From assembly GCA_000431815.1 (NCBI GenBank), contig FR889242.1, positions 1 to 24,788 on the forward strand: DNA of 24,788 nucleotides, in the 5' to 3' direction. This DNA is from Butyrivibrio sp. CAG:318. Lineage in GTDB: Bacteria > Bacillota > Clostridia > Lachnospirales > Lachnospiraceae. Of this stretch, positions 23,152-24,788 are shown piece after piece. The position numbers and the translations under genes were made by a program. The stretch's first letter is position 1; each line of letters starts with the position of its first letter. The notes beneath the pieces were generated by a model that did no database searches, was not told the origin of the DNA, and saw nothing but the letters and a program-made list of their open reading frames with translations.

Positions 23152-23364
23152 TTATTTAGATGACATCTGTTCTTCCTGCTGCTTGATCATCTTTCTGACC
23201 ATCTCGCCACCGATTGAGCCTGCCTGACGTGAAGTCAAATCTCCGTTGTAACCCTCTTTTAAAGGTACTCCGAGTTCAGAAGCAACTTCCATCTTAAACT
23301 TGTCCATTGCTCCCTTTGCCTCTGGAACGCTCATTTTGTTACTTGAATTTGAATAACTTGCCAT
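23152..23364 (-). CDS. Alpha/beta-type small acid-soluble spore protein
   Basis: These proteins coat DNA in the dormant spore, protect it from UV and heat, and are degraded at germination by the GPR protease. The 70-residue sequence has the family blocks KFKMEVASELGVPLKEGYNG (with the GPR-cleavage-type EVASELG core) and LTSRQAGSIGGEMVRKMI. GGAGGTG precedes the ATG. A candidate sigma-G -10 box and leader hairpins lie upstream, in keeping with forespore expression. Its presence supports a spore-forming host. Confidence 0.95.
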   Translation of the reverse strand: MASYSNSSNKMSVPEAKGAMDKFKMEVASELGVPLKEGYNGDLTSRQAGSIGGEMVRKMIKQQEEQMSSK

Positions 23365-23432
23365 GATTGTTCACCTCCATGCGTGATTGAATGTTTCAAT
23401 TGGATTTTCCTGACGAAAACCCTATATTTTCT

Positions 23433-23450
23433 CAACAGCCTTTGCTGTTG
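23433..23450 (-). promoter_or_regulatory. Hairpin in the spore protein leader
   Basis: CAACAGC (23450-23444 on the minus strand) and GCTGTTG (23439-23433) form a perfect 7-bp stem with a 4-base loop. No T-tract follows, so it is better read as a leader structure than as a terminator of the DJ-1 gene upstream. Confidence 0.4.
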
Positions 23451-23456
23451 TGATAT

Positions 23457-23486
23457 TATTATGTGCATGGATTTTTTAAATATAAT
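23457..23486 (-). promoter_or_regulatory. Candidate sigma-G promoter of the spore protein gene
   Basis: The minus strand reads CATAATA (23463-23457), the expected sigma-G -10 element, with ATTATA 17 bases ahead (23486-23481) as a weak -35 match (three of six to TGAATA). Confidence 0.4.
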
Positions 23487-23494
23487 GGCAATTT

Positions 23495-24037
23495 TTAGTA
23501 TTGAATTTTGCCTTTGATAAGTTCCGCATTCGCCTTATCGCTCATCATTTCAAGAAGTTCAAGTCCCATATCGACTGTCTTGCCCATTCCCTTGCCAGTG
23601 ATAACATTACCGTCTCTTACAACACCGGCTCCGGTACTTTCCGCCCCGTAAAGTTCGTTCTCGTATCCCGGAAAACATGTTGCCTTACGGCCTTTAAGTA
23701 TATTGTGATGTCCGAGAATACTTGGTGCCGCGCATATTGCAGCAAGTATCTTACCCTCGGCATAATATCTGTCAATCAGTTTCGAGAGTCCTTCATGAGC
23801 CTCAAGATTAGGTGTTCCCGGAACTCCTCCCGGAAGGAACAGTGCATCTCCATCGTTAAAATCAAGATTTTCAAAAAGTTCGTCCGCCTCGACAGGTATT
23901 CTGTGTGATGACGTCACCATACGGTCACCGCTTATTGAAACCGTACATACATCAACCTTTCCTCTTCTTAAAATATCAATCACGCCGAGTGCCTCAACCG
24001 TCTCAAATCCGTCTGCTAAAAAAGCATATAATTTCAT
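23495..24037 (-). CDS. DJ-1/PfpI family protein
   Basis: A member of the ThiJ/PfpI/DJ-1 superfamily, 180 residues from the chosen start. The nucleophile elbow is AAICAAPSILG with C102, and the conserved acidic partner is E12 in GFETVEALG, as in DJ-1 and YajL. The family has been linked to oxidative-stress protection and glyoxalase-type or deglycase activities; which one applies here is open. The start at 24037 is chosen because AAAGG lies nine bases ahead of it; the ATG three codons upstream (24046) directly abuts that site. It is read divergently from the CYTH gene with only about 70 bases between them. Confidence 0.92.
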   Translation of the reverse strand: MKLYAFLADGFETVEALGVIDILRRGKVDVCTVSISGDRMVTSSHRIPVEADELFENLDFNDGDALFLPGGVPGTPNLEAHEGLSKLIDRYYAEGKILAAICAAPSILGHHNILKGRKATCFPGYENELYGAESTGAGVVRDGNVITGKGMGKTVDMGLELLEMMSDKANAELIKGKIQY

Positions 24038-24106
24038 ATTTTTCATCCTTTCAGTGGTTATTTTACTTCTTATGTGTTATTTTATCCTTATAGGAGGTAT
24101 TATTCA

Positions 24107-24571
24107 ATGGAAATCGAAAGAAAATTTCTCGTCAAAAACATCCCGTCCGTTCTTGATAATTGTAATAAAAGATATATTGAACAGGCTTATCTGTGTACTT
24201 CGCCGACCGTCCGCGTGCGCCGCGACAATGATGATTATTATCTTACTTATAAAGGCAAAGGTTTCATTGTGCGTGAAGAATATAATCTTCCTCTTACCAA
24301 AGAGTCATATGAACATCTTCTCTCCAAAGCTGACGGTATTATAATTACCAAAACCAGATATGAGATTCCGGACGGCAATAATCTTATAATAGAGCTTGAT
24401 ATTTTTGAAGGTGAATATAAAGGCCTGGTGCTTGCCGAGGTGGAATTTGCCACCGAAGAAGATGCCGTCTCATACACTCCGCCGGAATGGTTCGGTGAGG
24501 ATGTCAGTGAACGTGCCGAATTCTGCAACAGCTATCTCAGCGCACATTGCTGTCGGGATATCCCATTTTAA
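24107..24571 (+). CDS. CYTH domain-containing protein
   Basis: CYTH enzymes form a beta-tunnel that binds triphosphate compounds; members are class IV adenylate cyclases, thiamine triphosphatases or inorganic triphosphatases. The 154-residue protein begins with the hallmark ExExK motif (MEIERK: E2, E4, K6). It continues with RVRR (36-39), LTYKG (46-50), the acidic IIELDIFEGEYKGLVLAEVE strand pair (94-113) and closes the tunnel near PEWFGEDVS. The ATG at 24107 has AGGAGG nine bases ahead; an earlier in-frame ATG at 24074 has none. The compact single-domain form and lack of a CHAD domain fit a triphosphatase, but substrate is undetermined. Confidence 0.92.
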   Translation: MEIERKFLVKNIPSVLDNCNKRYIEQAYLCTSPTVRVRRDNDDYYLTYKGKGFIVREEYNLPLTKESYEHLLSKADGIIITKTRYEIPDGNNLIIELDIFEGEYKGLVLAEVEFATEEDAVSYTPPEWFGEDVSERAEFCNSYLSAHCCRDIPF

Positions 24572-24600
24572 ATTCAAACTGCAAATCGTCCGCATTGGTC

Positions 24601-24652
24601 AAAAAAGCCACCGCCCTTCTGTTATGTTAAATCACAACACGGCGGTGGCTTT
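24601..24652. terminator. Two-way intrinsic terminator between the CYTH gene and purA
   Basis: AAAGCCACCGCC (24604-24615) pairs perfectly with GGCGGTGGCTTT (24641-24652); TGTT/AACA pairing extends the stem inward. For purA (minus) it is followed by six T residues and is clearly a terminator; for the CYTH gene (plus) the T-tract is short. Confidence 0.88.
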
Positions 24653-24665
24653 AAAGTCAATCAAA

Positions 24666-24788
24666 TTATTTATTCAGTTTGCTTTCTCTCAAGATGATAT
24701 CATGTCTCTTCGGTCCGTTGGAAACCATAGTAATCGGAACACCGATTTCTGCTTCAATCGCTTCAATGTAATCACGGCATTCCTTAGG
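24666..24788 (-). CDS. purA: Adenylosuccinate synthetase, C-terminal end (cut by window edge)
   Basis: Only the last 40 codons and the stop are present. PKECRDYIEAIEAEIGVP followed by ITMVSNGPKRHDIILR matches the end of PurA, where relatives read LPxxxRxYIxRIExxxGVPV, then a SxGPxRxxTI block. The enzyme joins IMP and aspartate with GTP to make adenylosuccinate in AMP synthesis. The reading frame runs off the right edge, so the start and the GTP-binding parts lie outside. The terminator just downstream shows purA is the last gene of its transcript. Confidence 0.88.
   Translation of the reverse strand, partial: PKECRDYIEAIEAEIGVPITMVSNGPKRHDIILRESKLNK

Noticed and set aside
1..24788. CRISPR arrays, tRNA/rRNA genes, riboswitches, prophage or complete insertion sequences
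   Set aside because: No regularly spaced repeats, cloverleaf-like segments, conserved riboswitch cores or transposase/integrase genes were found on reading both strands by eye; a covariance-model search could still reveal small RNAs.

Overview
The window looks like chromosomal DNA of a spore-forming clostridium, most likely a member of the Lachnospiraceae (Bacillota, class Clostridia). The reasons are the gene content and order (tig-clpP-clpX-lon-engB; rho/rpmE/DUF1385/prmC/prfA), the DUF4364, DUF4358 and DHHW families, an alpha/beta-type small acid-soluble spore protein, strong AGGAGG-type ribosome binding sites and a moderate GC content. No rRNA, tRNA, CRISPR array, prophage or intact insertion sequence was seen.

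Layout. (1) 1-854: a decayed remnant of a DUF4143-type ATPase on the minus strand, a perfect 10-bp inverted repeat, and the terminator of the prfA operon. (2) 855-3975, minus strand: rpmE - DUF1385 membrane protein - prmC - prfA, a translation module in which PrmC methylates the release factor encoded directly downstream. rpmE has its own promoters and a hairpin leader. (3) 4136-10699, minus strand: rho followed by five closely packed genes: two membrane-anchored SGNH hydrolases, a DUF4358 protein, an MBOAT acyltransferase and a DHHW/AlgX-like protein. This is a predicted cell-surface polysaccharide O-acetylation cassette sitting between rho and rpmE, two genes that are neighbours in Bacillus subtilis. 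(4) 10700-11015: a divergent control region with a clear promoter for rho, one for malic enzyme, and an 11-bp tandem repeat between them.

(5) 11016-13600, plus strand: malic enzyme, a TIGR01212/YtqA-type radical SAM protein and a DUF4364 winged-helix protein, tightly linked. They converge on and overlap the next cluster. (6) 13593-19856, minus strand: tig - clpP - clpX - lon - engB, a protein-folding and proteolysis operon driven by a near-consensus promoter (TTGACA-18-TATAAT). (7) 19857-20115: a second divergent control region, again with an 11-bp tandem repeat between two promoters. (8) 20116-23065, plus strand: an ABC exporter of one ATPase and two permeases with large extracytoplasmic domains. 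(9) 23074-24788: a shared bidirectional terminator, the spore protein gene (minus), a DJ-1/PfpI family gene (minus), a CYTH-domain gene (plus), another two-way terminator and the 3' end of purA (minus, cut by the window edge).

Most genes are standard core functions. The parts most worth a second look are the O-acetylation cassette inside the rho-rpmE neighbourhood with its unexplained DUF4358 member and two unlike SGNH enzymes, and the two divergent intergenic regions that share phased 11-bp A-tract repeats.
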